From CAZDCZ01 sp964504155 (GTDB lineage: Bacteria; Bacteroidota; Bacteroidia; Bacteroidales; UBA12077): a stretch of DNA of 11,883 nt. The stretch lies in contig CAZDCZ010000087.1 of NCBI GenBank assembly GCA_964504155.1, positions 1-11,883 on the forward strand. Direction: 5' to 3'. Below the pieces are notes generated by a model. It worked only from the letters and a program-made list of their open reading frames with translations, made no database searches and had not been told where the DNA came from. The position numbers were made by a program, and so were the translations under genes. Every line of letters starts with the position of its first letter. Position 1 is the stretch's first letter. This document shows positions 1 through 7,961 of the stretch, piece after piece.

Positions 1-45
1 TATTATTATCACAAATTATAATTCATTACATATTACGCAGTTTTA

Positions 46-145
46 GGAGAAGCTCCGCTCGGGATGACAACTAAAAGCAACATTTGGATTCTGATTGGTA
101 TGACAGCCAAAAAATTGATGTTTCGGAAATACACTCGGTATAACA
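46..145 (-). repeat. Degenerate dispersed-repeat remnant (TGTCATnCCGAG-type units)
   Basis: Read on the minus strand, this stretch contains three related 12-mers: TGTCATCCCGAG (58-69), TGTCATACCAAT (94-105) and TGTTATACCGAG (134-145), spaced 36 and 40 bp apart. The first continues as CGGAGCTTCTCC. That resembles, from memory, the 'GTCATTCCGAGC...' intergenic elements scattered through many bacterial genomes. Positions 46-56 also form a small GGAG/CTCC hairpin. The local GC content at 46-66 is clearly higher than in the flanking AT-rich DNA, as expected for an inserted element. No open reading frame here is convincing. Confidence 0.45.
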
Positions 146-176
146 ATAATAAATTAACCCAATTAATAATTAAAGT

Positions 177-668
177 TTATCTTTCCATTTCCCACACTTC
201 AAGGTCGCGAATATCTTTACCATCGATAATAAATCGAACGGCAGTACGCACCTGATGTAATCCACTTTTCCCGGATCCCCCCGGGTTAATATGCAATAAA
301 TTTAACTCCTTGTCATTCATCACTTTAAGTATGTGCGAATGGCCGCTTATAAATATGTTGGGAGGATTATTCTTTATTCGCTCTCGTACCATTACATCGT
401 ATCGTTTTGGATACCCTCCGATATGAGTTATCCATACATCCAAATCTTCGCATTTAAATCTCTCGTCTTTTTTATAAACGCTTCTTACTTCTGTACCATC
501 AATATTGCCATAAACAGCTCTTAATTTTGCTATCTCTGACAATTTATCGGCAATAGCTATATTTCCAATATCGCCGGCATGCCATATCTCATCGCAATCT
601 TTAAAAAATTCTAATATCTTATCATCAATATACCCATGTGTGTCGGAAAGTAAGCCTATTTTTTTCAT
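177..668 (-). CDS. YfcE/MJ0936-type metallophosphoesterase
   Basis: This 163-residue cytoplasmic protein is a small calcineurin-like phosphoesterase that should hydrolyse phosphodiester bonds using two metal ions. The metal-binding motifs appear in the family order: SDTHG (D9, H11), HAGD (D33), GNID (N55), THIGG (H82) and SGHSH (H110, H112), followed by the usual NPGGSG turn near 128-133. The length matches complete YfcE/MJ0936 proteins (about 160-180 residues), so the gene looks intact. The ATG at 668 begins MKKIGLLSD, placing the first beta strand and metal motif exactly where the family has them. It is transcribed divergently from rsmE across a 123-bp gap. The natural substrate of this family is not well defined, so no pathway is assigned. 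No clear promoter or terminator was found for it. Confidence 0.9.
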   Translation of the reverse strand: MKKIGLLSDTHGYIDDKILEFFKDCDEIWHAGDIGNIAIADKLSEIAKLRAVYGNIDGTEVRSVYKKDERFKCEDLDVWITHIGGYPKRYDVMVRERIKNNPPNIFISGHSHILKVMNDKELNLLHINPGGSGKSGLHQVRTAVRFIIDGKDIRDLEVWEMER

Positions 669-741
669 TTTTTGTAATTTACTAAATAACTAGTTGTTTA
701 ACTTAATCATGGAATTTATCTTACAGTAAACATCTCAAGGA

Positions 742-771
742 TTGCCTGTAATAATAATTTAACTATTTTTG
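742..771 (+). promoter_or_regulatory. Bacteroidota-type promoter for rsmE
   Basis: A TTG (742-744) is followed after 19 bp by TATTTTTG (764-771). This matches the Bacteroidota sigma-ABfr consensus of a -33 TTTG/TTG and a -7 TAnnTTTG element. The expected transcription start is a few bases downstream, near 775-780, leaving only about 12-17 bases before the rsmE ATG at 792. The assignment rests on motif and spacing only. Confidence 0.6.
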
Positions 772-791
772 CATTAATAAAACAAAGATAT

Positions 792-1493
792 ATGCATTTA
801 TTTTATACACCAGATATAAACGAAAAAATTTATTCTCTTAACGAGGAAGAATCGAAACATTGCATGCGAGTATTGCGTTTGCAAAAAGACGACAAAATAA
901 ATTTAATCGACGGAAAAGGCGGTCTATATACTGCAAGAATAATTGACACAAATCCTAAAAAATGTATTCTCGAAGTACTCGACTATAAACAAGAATATGG
1001 GAAAAGAGATTTTTATTTACATATTGCTATTGCTCCAACAAAAAATATTAGTCGGTTTGAATGGTTTCTCGAGAAAGCAACAGAAATTGGAATAGACGAA
1101 ATTACTCCTCTCCTTTGCGAACATTCCGAAAGAAAAATTATTAAACCCAATCGATTAAATAAAGTAATTACTGCTGCCGTAAAACAATCGTTAAAAGCAT
1201 ATCACCCTAAATTAAATGTATTAACAAAATTTTCCGATTTTATTTCGGCTAATAATAAAGGTGAAAAATATATTGCTCACTGCGAAGAAAACGAGAAACG
1301 CAATTTGAAAGATATTTGCAAATCTAAAACAGATATCGTAATTCTTATCGGACCGGAAGGCGATTTTAGTCCTAAAGAAATAAAACAAGCACAAGAAAAC
1401 AACTTTACTGAAATTAGCCTTGGCAACAGCCGATTAAGGACAGAAACTGCCGGAATAGTGGCTTGCCATACTATTAATATAATAAACGATTAA
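792..1493 (+). CDS. rsmE: 16S rRNA (uracil(1498)-N3)-methyltransferase RsmE
   Basis: This 233-residue protein is the SPOUT-class methyltransferase that uses S-adenosylmethionine to methylate N3 of U1498 in 16S rRNA. The N-terminal part (about 1-70) is the PUA-like RNA-binding domain, including the LNEEESKHCMRVLRL helix (16-30). The rest is the trefoil-knot catalytic domain. Diagnostic knot motifs are visible: WFLEKATEIGIDEI (91-104), AAVKQSLKAYHP (128-139), IGPEGDFSP (186-194) and SLGNSRLRTETA (209-220), which form the SAM pocket. Length is normal for the family and no motif is missing. The ATG at 792 lies just after a good promoter, and no other start gives the conserved 'HLFY' opening. It is convergent with the DUF554 gene, 67 bp away. 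Confidence 0.96.
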   Translation: MHLFYTPDINEKIYSLNEEESKHCMRVLRLQKDDKINLIDGKGGLYTARIIDTNPKKCILEVLDYKQEYGKRDFYLHIAIAPTKNISRFEWFLEKATEIGIDEITPLLCEHSERKIIKPNRLNKVITAAVKQSLKAYHPKLNVLTKFSDFISANNKGEKYIAHCEENEKRNLKDICKSKTDIVILIGPEGDFSPKEIKQAQENNFTEISLGNSRLRTETAGIVACHTINIIND

Positions 1494-1560
1494 TTATTAC
1501 AGTATTATAACGAACATCACCTATAAAATATAAGATATTATTTTTTGCATCAACAAATTT

Positions 1561-2247
1561 TTACAAAAAATAATATGCCAAAATAACTACAATAATTAGT
1601 GATGGCACCATATTAATAATCTTTAATTGTTTTATCTCTAACACATTAATACCAAGCCCTATAAGTATAACACCACCAACAGCAGTAAGTTCGTTAATAA
1701 TTACTATAGAAAAAAAATTGCTTAAGTAAGCCGCAAATAATGTTATGCCTCCCTGAAATATTAACAATGGTATTATAGAAAACGCAACTCCAACACCCAA
1801 TGCCGACGATAATGCTATTGCCGAGACTCCATCCATTAACGATTTTGCCAATAATAAATCAGGTTTACCATGCAAACCTTCTTCAATAGCTCCAAGAATA
1901 GTCATCGACCCCATACAATAAAGCAAAAAGGCAGTAATTAACCCTTCTGAGAACTTCTCGTTTTTTGTCTTAATCTTTTTCTTTATAAAATCGCCAAACT
2001 TATTAATTTGTTTATCGAGCTTTAAAAACTCACCTAAAATACTTCCTAAAACAAGACTAAAAATTACAATTAGAAAATTTTCACTTTTCATTGCCATCGA
2101 AAATCCAAGATACAAAGTAAATAATCCGATAACTTGAAAAGTGATTTTAACATATCGCTTAGGCAATAACGATTTAAAAAACAAACCAACAAAACTACCT
2201 ATTAAAATTGCCCCTATATTTACAAAAGTTCCAAACATAATTAGCAT
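1561..2247 (-). CDS. DUF554 family integral membrane protein
   Basis: This hydrophobic protein of 228 residues belongs to the DUF554 (YdfK-like) family of inner-membrane proteins, whose function is not established; a transport role is sometimes suggested. About six or seven membrane segments can be drawn, roughly at 5-24, 36-52, 57-73, 103-122, 141-172, 176-202 and 211-227, with a Lys-rich cytoplasmic-type loop at 78-99. The family signature is clear in YCMGSMTILGAIEEGL (110-125), followed by LLLAKSLMDGVSAIALSSAL (131-150). Family members usually begin M-x-GT-x-VN, so the internal ATG at 2238 (residue 4, MFGTFVN) may be the true start; the next upstream ATG at 2247 is given here. It follows the SNF2 gene by 31 bp on the same strand and is probably co-transcribed, though no functional link is known. 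Confidence 0.88.
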   Translation of the reverse strand: MLIMFGTFVNIGAILIGSFVGLFFKSLLPKRYVKITFQVIGLFTLYLGFSMAMKSENFLIVIFSLVLGSILGEFLKLDKQINKFGDFIKKKIKTKNEKFSEGLITAFLLYCMGSMTILGAIEEGLHGKPDLLLAKSLMDGVSAIALSSALGVGVAFSIIPLLIFQGGITLFAAYLSNFFSIVIINELTAVGGVILIGLGINVLEIKQLKIINMVPSLIIVVILAYYFL

Positions 2248-2278
2248 TTTAATAATTAATATTTTCTTCTAAGCAATC

Positions 2279-5212
2279 TTAATTTAACATTTCCATAATT
2301 TTTTCCAAATCAAGTTTAGCAACAGCTTGTTCGGTGCTGATAAAAGTTTCGGCAAGTTTAGTTTTTCGTTCTTTAAGTTTTTGTATTTTTTCTTCAATAC
2401 TATTGGTAGTAATAAACCTATAAACCATAACCTTTCCATCGCGACCAATTCTATGAGCTCTGTTAATTGCTTGTTCTTCGACAGCCGGATTCCACCATGG
2501 ATCGATAATAAAAACATAATCGGCCGCAGTTAAATTAAGTCCCACACCTCCTGCTTTTATCTGTATTAGAAACACATTATTAGAATCTTTATCTTGAAAA
2601 TTCTTTATCTCGGCTTCTCTATCGCGTGTTTTACCGGTAATAACAGAATATTTTGTCGATTCTTGATTTAAATACTTAGCTATTAAATTCAGATGTTTTA
2701 CATATGCCGAAAAAATTAACACTTTATTATTTTCTGCAATAATATTATCAATATATCGAGTAATTTCGTCGAACTTTCCTGAGTCGAGCAAGCTATTCTC
2801 GTCTAACAATTTAGGATGATTAGATATTTGACGTAATCGTGTTAATCCTTCGATAGCTAATAATGTAGGTTTCCCATTATTCGTTTCTATTTTCTCGAGT
2901 ATTGAATTACGAATCACCGATTTTTCTTTGTCATATAGCTTTTTCTGTTCAGTGTTCATATCGCAATACACAATCTGTTCTATTTTTGGAGGAAGTTCAG
3001 GTGCAACTTGTTTTTTTGTTCTTCGTAAGATAAAAGGATTAATTATTTTCTTTAATTTTTCTGCTTTTTCTTCATCCTTATTCTTCTCTATTGCAGTAAC
3101 AAATTCCTTTTTAAAGAAATTTAGATTTCCCATAATCCCTTTATTAAGGAAATTTATCTGTGCCCATAAATCTGTTAATGAATTTTCTATAGGTGTTCCG
3201 GTAAGAACCAATTTATTTTCCGAATTTAGTTGAGTTACAGCATTATATATTTTCGAACTCGAGTTTTTTATATATTGACTTTCGTCGAGTATAACATAGA
3301 AAAACTTATATTTAGCAAGCTCTTCTATATCGTTCCGAACAACGCCATAGCTTGTAAGTATTATATCATACTCATCAATATTTTTTAATACATTTTTTCT
3401 TTCACTTCCCTGATACTTAGCATATTGCAAATCGGGAGCAAATTTTTTTATTTCGTTTACCCAGTTATGAATAAGCGATACAGGCATTACAATTAGCGAA
3501 ACAGGAGTACTATAATTATCTTCATTGCTACTTCCAAACATACTAAGCTGCGTAACTGTTTTTATAGTATTGTCAAGCAATTCTTTTTTATATCTATTTT
3601 TCGAACTAAGCAATATCGATAGTGTTTGCAGAGTTTTCCCCAGCCCCATATCGTCGGCCAAACAACCGCCAAAACCATTTTCTTGCAATACACGCATCCA
3701 TTTATATCCATCGACTTGATATGAACGTAACTCAGCATTTAGTCCTTCAGGAATAGTAAAATCAATATCGTTTACATTCTCCGATAACTTAATATTTTTA
3801 GTAATTACTTTTTCGGTATCAATATCTTCCAGCAATTTATAATGATGCTTATCGAAATGTAATGATTCATTTTCTATAGCTCCGAAAATAAAAACATCTT
3901 TATATCGAGCAAACCACTCTTCGGGAAGTATTGCAACTTCGTTATTTGGTAAAACAAACTCTCGTATATTTTTTAGTATGTTTTTTTTAAATACAATAAA
4001 AGGAAATTTGAACTTTCCAATAACAACCTCAATATATAAGTCGAACCAATCGTTCTCTTCTTTTATTTTTTTTGTAATATAAATTTTCTCATACGAATAT
4101 TTATTCTGAAATTTCTTTTGTTCAACTTTTATCTCATTCTCCTTTAAATTTTTCTCATTACATTTTAGCCACTCTATTAAATAATAAATATTAATATTAC
4201 TACTTTCAGTAATACAATTTGGTAAGAAGTACGATTCGTGAATTTTTTTTAATTCAAATTGATTTAAAATACTAATAATAGCATCTTCCCATACTACATC
4301 CCTATCTATCAGGTTAAAAACAAATTCATTATTTTCATTTATAAATTTTACCGACCTGTTAATACCTTTATTCGAGAAGAATTTTACCGAATTATTATAC
4401 ATAAATTGCAAAACAAAAACAGCATCTCCACTCAAGTTATTCTCTAAAGAAAGTATTGCTTTTTTCGAAATAATTTCTCTGTTAATGGTAAAGCCTTTTT
4501 CTCGCACCTTATGTTTCCGAATACTATTTAAAGCAAAACTCTCGAACCAGACTTTTTCAGATGATAATGGAACATTAATACAATCTTTTTTTAGGAAGGG
4601 TAATAATTTCTTTCCACTAATTTTTTCGAAAAAGTACAAATTATTTTCCAAAATCACTCTACATGGTTCATTTACAAGAAAATAAGCTGCTTTGTCTAAC
4701 AAACTAATTTCATTATTATTATGTCTAATAGCTAAAAAATATTCTGTACCTGTACTCTTTCTCGAGATATTAAATACAACTTCTGCCTTATCGCCAATTA
4801 CATTTATTTTATCGTCTTTATTTATAAATTTATGTTGATTTTTAAAATAAATTCCAATAGTCGATTTTTTTAAAACGTCTAAAATTTTAAGAATTCTTTT
4901 CTCGATAAATGGTCTTATGTGAATCGCAGCATATTCTTTATCTAAAGTACTTATAAAATCTATTACAGATTGCTTTTTCTTTTTGCAAAATATTTTATGT
5001 AATGATTGAGCATCGTATTCAAGAATAATATTGCATATTTTATTTACTTCATCAGAAAAAGAATTCTTATACTTATCGAAATTTAATTTTGTAATTTTTA
5101 CTTCAATATTATAGTACCCAAAATCTTTTTTCTTTATAATAAAAAAAGCATCTATTTTATATCCTAATAATTTATCGTGTTGTATTCCCAGAATTAATTC
5201 TCTATCAATCAT
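2279..5212 (-). CDS. SNF2-family DNA-dependent ATPase/helicase-like protein
   Basis: This 977-residue protein is a SNF2/RapA-class superfamily 2 ATPase, expected to translocate on double-stranded DNA or remodel protein-nucleic acid complexes. The C-terminal half has the full motor: RSYQVDGYKWM (496-506), Walker A LADDMGLGKTLQ (518-529), motif Ia VMPVSLIHNW (575-584), Walker B DESQ (643-646), motif III TGTPIENS (671-678), motif IV KVLIFSAY (830-837), and motifs V/VI with AGGVGLNLT (887-895), DPWWNP (904-909) and INRAHRIGR (916-924). Residues 420-480 look like the bacterial SNF2-associated region (LPEEWFARY). Residues 1-420 are Lys/Asn/Ile-rich and poorly recognisable, with no zinc-binding SWIM pattern. 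A 30-residue insertion between motifs I and Ia contains QLSMF (555-559), resembling a sliding-clamp binding peptide. The ATPase appears intact. It probably heads a two-gene unit with the DUF554 gene. Its cellular role cannot be stated. Confidence 0.93.
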   Translation of the reverse strand: MIDRELILGIQHDKLLGYKIDAFFIIKKKDFGYYNIEVKITKLNFDKYKNSFSDEVNKICNIILEYDAQSLHKIFCKKKKQSVIDFISTLDKEYAAIHIRPFIEKRILKILDVLKKSTIGIYFKNQHKFINKDDKINVIGDKAEVVFNISRKSTGTEYFLAIRHNNNEISLLDKAAYFLVNEPCRVILENNLYFFEKISGKKLLPFLKKDCINVPLSSEKVWFESFALNSIRKHKVREKGFTINREIISKKAILSLENNLSGDAVFVLQFMYNNSVKFFSNKGINRSVKFINENNEFVFNLIDRDVVWEDAIISILNQFELKKIHESYFLPNCITESSNINIYYLIEWLKCNEKNLKENEIKVEQKKFQNKYSYEKIYITKKIKEENDWFDLYIEVVIGKFKFPFIVFKKNILKNIREFVLPNNEVAILPEEWFARYKDVFIFGAIENESLHFDKHHYKLLEDIDTEKVITKNIKLSENVNDIDFTIPEGLNAELRSYQVDGYKWMRVLQENGFGGCLADDMGLGKTLQTLSILLSSKNRYKKELLDNTIKTVTQLSMFGSSNEDNYSTPVSLIVMPVSLIHNWVNEIKKFAPDLQYAKYQGSERKNVLKNIDEYDIILTSYGVVRNDIEELAKYKFFYVILDESQYIKNSSSKIYNAVTQLNSENKLVLTGTPIENSLTDLWAQINFLNKGIMGNLNFFKKEFVTAIEKNKDEEKAEKLKKIINPFILRRTKKQVAPELPPKIEQIVYCDMNTEQKKLYDKEKSVIRNSILEKIETNNGKPTLLAIEGLTRLRQISNHPKLLDENSLLDSGKFDEITRYIDNIIAENNKVLIFSAYVKHLNLIAKYLNQESTKYSVITGKTRDREAEIKNFQDKDSNNVFLIQIKAGGVGLNLTAADYVFIIDPWWNPAVEEQAINRAHRIGRDGKVMVYRFITTNSIEEKIQKLKERKTKLAETFISTEQAVAKLDLEKIMEMLN

Positions 5213-5274
5213 TTCTAATATTTATACTAAGTTTTGTCAATAATATTGCTTATAGTATCATTGTTTTATAATCT

Positions 5275-5304
5275 TTTAATATTTTTGTTAACAAAAATAT
5301 TAAA
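5275..5304. repeat. Perfect 30-bp AT-rich palindrome, candidate operator
   Basis: Bases 5275-5289 are the exact reverse complement of 5290-5304, with the centre at GTTAAC. Each arm contains TATTTTTG, the Bacteroidota -7 pattern, once per strand (5280-5287 on plus; 5292-5299 on minus). Both flanking genes start away from it, so it is not their terminator. A dimeric regulator site or an RNA hairpin are both possible. The palindrome is directly visible; its role is inferred. Confidence 0.5.
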
Positions 5305-5400
5305 GTTATTTGGCATACTTACTAATTTTCAAATATAATTAATAATAATACTAAAAAAACATCACAAGACCCAAATATTTAATATATAGCAAATTGCAAC

Positions 5401-5431
5401 TTGTTGTTTTTTAAACATTGTAATATTTTTG
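5401..5431 (+). promoter_or_regulatory. Bacteroidota-type promoter for the nuoE/nuoF-like operon
   Basis: TTG at 5401-5403 and TATTTTTG at 5424-5431 are separated by 20 bp, fitting the Bacteroidota -33/-7 consensus. A second TTG at 5404 gives a less usual 17-bp spacer. The -7 box is identical to that of the rsmE promoter. Transcription would begin near 5435-5440, giving a 5' leader of about 75-80 bases before the ATG at 5515. Confidence 0.6.
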
Positions 5432-5514
5432 CAATTAAGTATTCAAAATTATATATTGAAGAATTTTTAAAAATAAAATATTTATTAAACAATATCATTA
5501 AACTAAAAATAATC

Positions 5515-6048
5515 ATGCGAGTACAAAGAAAAGTTAAACCAGTAGATGTTGTTACCCAACAATCAGAAGTGGATTTAAGCTTAATTGACCCAATAATACA
5601 AAAATATAAAAATAAAAAAGGTAATTTAATACCAATATTACAAGGAACTCAAGAAATATTTGGTTATTTACCTGAGTCTGCATTTTATAAAATATCGGAA
5701 GAAACCGGATTAAATCTAAGCGAATTATATGGTGTAGCTACCTTCTACACTCAATTTCGTTTACATCCGGTAGGCAAACACATAATAAAAATTTGTCACG
5801 GCACAGCATGTCATGTGCAAAATGCCGATTCTATTTCTTATGCATTAGAAGATTTTCTTAAAATAAAAGATGGACAAACTACCGACGACAATATGTTTAC
5901 TCTAGAATCGGTTGCATGTTTAGGCTGCTGTTCTTTAGCTCCTGTAATTATGGTTGGAGATAAAACATATGGTAAATTAGATGGTAAAAAAGCCATTAAG
6001 ATTATCAGAGACATTAAGAAACAGGAAAATACGCAAATTTCTAATTAA
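5515..6048 (+). CDS. nuoE: NuoE/HydC-like [2Fe-2S] subunit of a soluble NAD(H)-linked complex
   Basis: This 177-residue protein is a thioredoxin-fold [2Fe-2S] ferredoxin of the NuoE (24 kDa subunit)/HydC family, which passes electrons to or from the FMN subunit encoded next door. The N-terminal helical region (about 20-80) has the family pattern LIPILQGTQEIFGYLP (38-53) and YGVATFYTQF (72-81). The four cluster ligands are C94-x4-C99 and C135-x3-C139, in CHGTACH and ACLGCCSLAP, so the cluster should be complete. An in-frame reading extends upstream to a TTG at 5401, but this would place the promoter inside the gene. The ATG at 5515 gives the usual family length and is preferred. It is the first gene of a three-gene operon, 92 bp before the next. 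The symbol denotes the family only: no complex I membrane genes are near, and the context fits HydC of bifurcating enzymes better than respiratory NuoE. Confidence 0.93.
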   Translation: MRVQRKVKPVDVVTQQSEVDLSLIDPIIQKYKNKKGNLIPILQGTQEIFGYLPESAFYKISEETGLNLSELYGVATFYTQFRLHPVGKHIIKICHGTACHVQNADSISYALEDFLKIKDGQTTDDNMFTLESVACLGCCSLAPVIMVGDKTYGKLDGKKAIKIIRDIKKQENTQISN

Positions 6049-6140
6049 TACTTTTTGCAATTCAAATCGAATAATAAAATTAATACCATGCTAAAACAAA
6101 GTTTATAATATTTTTAGTACGGTTATAAATCAAACTACTA

Positions 6141-7919
6141 ATGAAAAAAACGAAAATTCTTGTTGGAATGGCAAGTTGTGGTATAGCTGCCGGAGCAAAC
6201 AAAGTTTACGATAAACTAAAAAACATTATTGATTCAGAAAATCTTGATGTTGAATTAAAACAAACCGGATGTATAGGAATGTGCTATAGAGAACCATTAG
6301 TTGAAATAATTGACAATAATGGTTCGTTTTTATATGGTGAAATAGATGAAAAAAAAGCCGCAGAAATAATAGAAAAACACATAAAAAATAACGAGTTAAT
6401 AAAAAAAAATATTGTAAAATCTGATAAGTTTGAATCAGAAGACGACACTTTTTGGAAAGGGCAAATAAAAATAGCTCAACGAAATTGCGGAATAATCGAT
6501 CCCGAAGATATTAACGAATACGAACAATACGATGGTTATAAAGCAATAAAAACTGTTATTAATAACAAAATAGAACCACAAGAAGTAATAAAAACTGTTC
6601 TAGCTTCGGGTATTCGTGGACGAGGTGGCGGAGGTTTTCCTACCGGAATGAAATGGCAATTTGCTCATGACAATAAATCGTCGGAGAAATATATTATTTG
6701 TAATGCCGATGAAGGAGATCCTGGAGCATTTATGGATCGTTCATTACTCGAAGGTGATCCTCACGCAATAATTGAAGGACTTATTATTGGAGCATATTCA
6801 ATTGAAGCAAATCATGGTATAATATACTGTCGTGCCGAATATCCATTAGCAATAAAAAGATTAAACATAGCTATCGAACAAGCAAAAGAAAAAGGATATC
6901 TTGGAAAAAATATTTTTGAAAAAAAAGGATTTAATTTTGAACTATCGGTTAAACAAGGTGCCGGAGCGTTTGTTTGTGGAGAGGAAACTGCCCTTATTGC
7001 TTCTATCGAAGGACAAAGAGGAATGCCAAGAAAACGTCCTCCTTTTCCTGCCGAATCAGGAGTATGGCAAGAACCAACAAATATTAATAATGTAGAAACA
7101 TTAGCAAATATTCCTCAAATAATTTTAAACGGAGCAAGTTTTTTTAATCAGTACGGAACCGAAAAAAGTAAAGGCACAAAAGTATTCGCCTTAACCGGAA
7201 AAATTAAGCATGGAGGTTCAATTGAAGTCCCAATGGGAATAAGTATAAATGATATTATTTTTAAACTTGGCGGAGGAATACAAAACAATAAGAAATTTAA
7301 AGCTGTACAATTAGGAGGACCATCAGGAGGAACTATCCCTGCATCATTAGCCGATACTATTGTAGATTACGACTCGGTAAATGCTACCGGAGCCATTATG
7401 GGCTCGGGAGGTATGGTTGTTATGGACGAAACTACCTGTATGGTAGATATGGCTAGGTTCTTTCTCGATTTTACCAGAAAAGAATCATGCGGAAAATGTA
7501 CTTTCTGTCGAATAGGAACAAAAAGAATGCTTGAAATACTTACTCGCATTACCGAAGGTGAAGGAAAAGAAGGCGATATTGAAAAACTAGAAGAATTAGC
7601 ATATCAAATAAAAGATAATTCGTTATGTGGTTTAGGGCAAACTGCCCCAAACCCTGTATTAACTACAATAAAATATTTCAGAAACGAATACGAAGCTCAT
7701 ATTAGAGATAAACATTGCCCTGCATTAAATTGCAAAAAACTTGTTACTTATGAAGTTGACACTGAGAAATGCACAGGATGTACTGTTTGTGCAGTAAACT
7801 GTCCGGTAAACGCTATTAGTGGAGAACGCAAAAAAGTACATTTTATTAATCAAGATCAATGTATAAAATGTGGTGTATGCTTTAGCAAGTGTAACTTTGG
7901 GGCAATTAAATTATCTTAA
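6141..7919 (+). CDS. nuoF: NuoF/HydB-like FMN, NAD(H) and Fe-S subunit
   Basis: This 592-residue soluble protein is the NAD(H)-oxidising or NAD-reducing flavin subunit. Residues 1-85 form a thioredoxin-like [2Fe-2S] domain with cysteines C13, C44 and C48; the first Cys of the usual C-x4-C pair appears to be valine (V8). The core has the FMN glycine loop GIRGRGGGGFPTG (157-169), NADEGDPGAFMDR (188-200), and the NADH-site segment from GAGAFVCGEETALI (273-286) through INNVET (315-320). The N3-type [4Fe-4S] ligands are C450, C453, C456 and C496. The C-terminus adds HCPALNC (525-531) and two ferredoxin-like [4Fe-4S] motifs, C544/C547/C550/C554 and C574/C577/C580/C584. Respiratory NuoF (about 430-450 residues) lacks both terminal additions, whereas HydB of bifurcating [FeFe]-hydrogenases has them. 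It therefore belongs to the bifurcation-type branch by architecture. It lies 42 bp before the large fusion gene and is presumably co-transcribed and assembled with it. Confidence 0.94.
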   Translation: MKKTKILVGMASCGIAAGANKVYDKLKNIIDSENLDVELKQTGCIGMCYREPLVEIIDNNGSFLYGEIDEKKAAEIIEKHIKNNELIKKNIVKSDKFESEDDTFWKGQIKIAQRNCGIIDPEDINEYEQYDGYKAIKTVINNKIEPQEVIKTVLASGIRGRGGGGFPTGMKWQFAHDNKSSEKYIICNADEGDPGAFMDRSLLEGDPHAIIEGLIIGAYSIEANHGIIYCRAEYPLAIKRLNIAIEQAKEKGYLGKNIFEKKGFNFELSVKQGAGAFVCGEETALIASIEGQRGMPRKRPPFPAESGVWQEPTNINNVETLANIPQIILNGASFFNQYGTEKSKGTKVFALTGKIKHGGSIEVPMGISINDIIFKLGGGIQNNKKFKAVQLGGPSGGTIPASLADTIVDYDSVNATGAIMGSGGMVVMDETTCMVDMARFFLDFTRKESCGKCTFCRIGTKRMLEILTRITEGEGKEGDIEKLEELAYQIKDNSLCGLGQTAPNPVLTTIKYFRNEYEAHIRDKHCPALNCKKLVTYEVDTEKCTGCTVCAVNCPVNAISGERKKVHFINQDQCIKCGVCFSKCNFGAIKLS

Positions 7920-7961
7920 TTATAGTATTTGTAAAGAAATATCAAATAAAATTCAGCGAAA

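Larger units (their letters stand above)
5213..5514. other. Divergent intergenic control region (SNF2 gene / redox operon)
   Basis: This very AT-rich 302-bp gap lies between the divergent SNF2 gene and the redox operon. It contains the 30-bp palindrome at 5275-5304 and the operon promoter at 5401-5431. Two minus-strand -7-like boxes read TATATTTG (complement of 5330-5337) and TATTTTTG (complement of 5292-5299). Neither has a TTG at the proper distance, so the SNF2 promoter is unresolved. An in-frame extension of the NuoE-like gene back to a TTG at 5401 overlaps the promoter itself and is not taken as coding. No RNA gene or conserved protein was seen. Confidence 0.6.

Noticed and set aside
64..255. 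Plus-strand reading of 63 codons at the left edge
   Set aside because: It runs through the repeat remnant and into the antisense of the phosphoesterase 3' end, with no start signal or family resemblance.
783..790. Minus-strand TATCTTTG as a promoter for the phosphoesterase gene
   Set aside because: At the proper 20-bp spacing the upstream trinucleotide is CTG rather than TTG, and the box abuts the rsmE start codon.
1527..1546. Possible terminator between rsmE and the DUF554 gene (AATAT-aag-ATATT, then A and six T)
   Set aside because: The stem is only five A-T pairs and is expected by chance in such AT-rich DNA.
2284..2517. Overlapping minus-strand reading of 77 codons inside the SNF2 gene
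   Set aside because: It is a shadow frame under conserved helicase motifs V-VI and has no recognisable protein features.
5401..5514. N-terminal extension of the NuoE-like protein from a TTG at 5401
   Set aside because: The extension overlaps the TTG/TATTTTTG promoter, has no NuoE-family character, and the ATG at 5515 gives normal family length.
6049..6140. Internal promoter in the 92-bp gap between the NuoE- and NuoF-like genes
   Set aside because: Candidate boxes (TACTTTTTG, TATTTTTA) each miss the TAnnTTTG pattern, so a single operon transcript is simpler.
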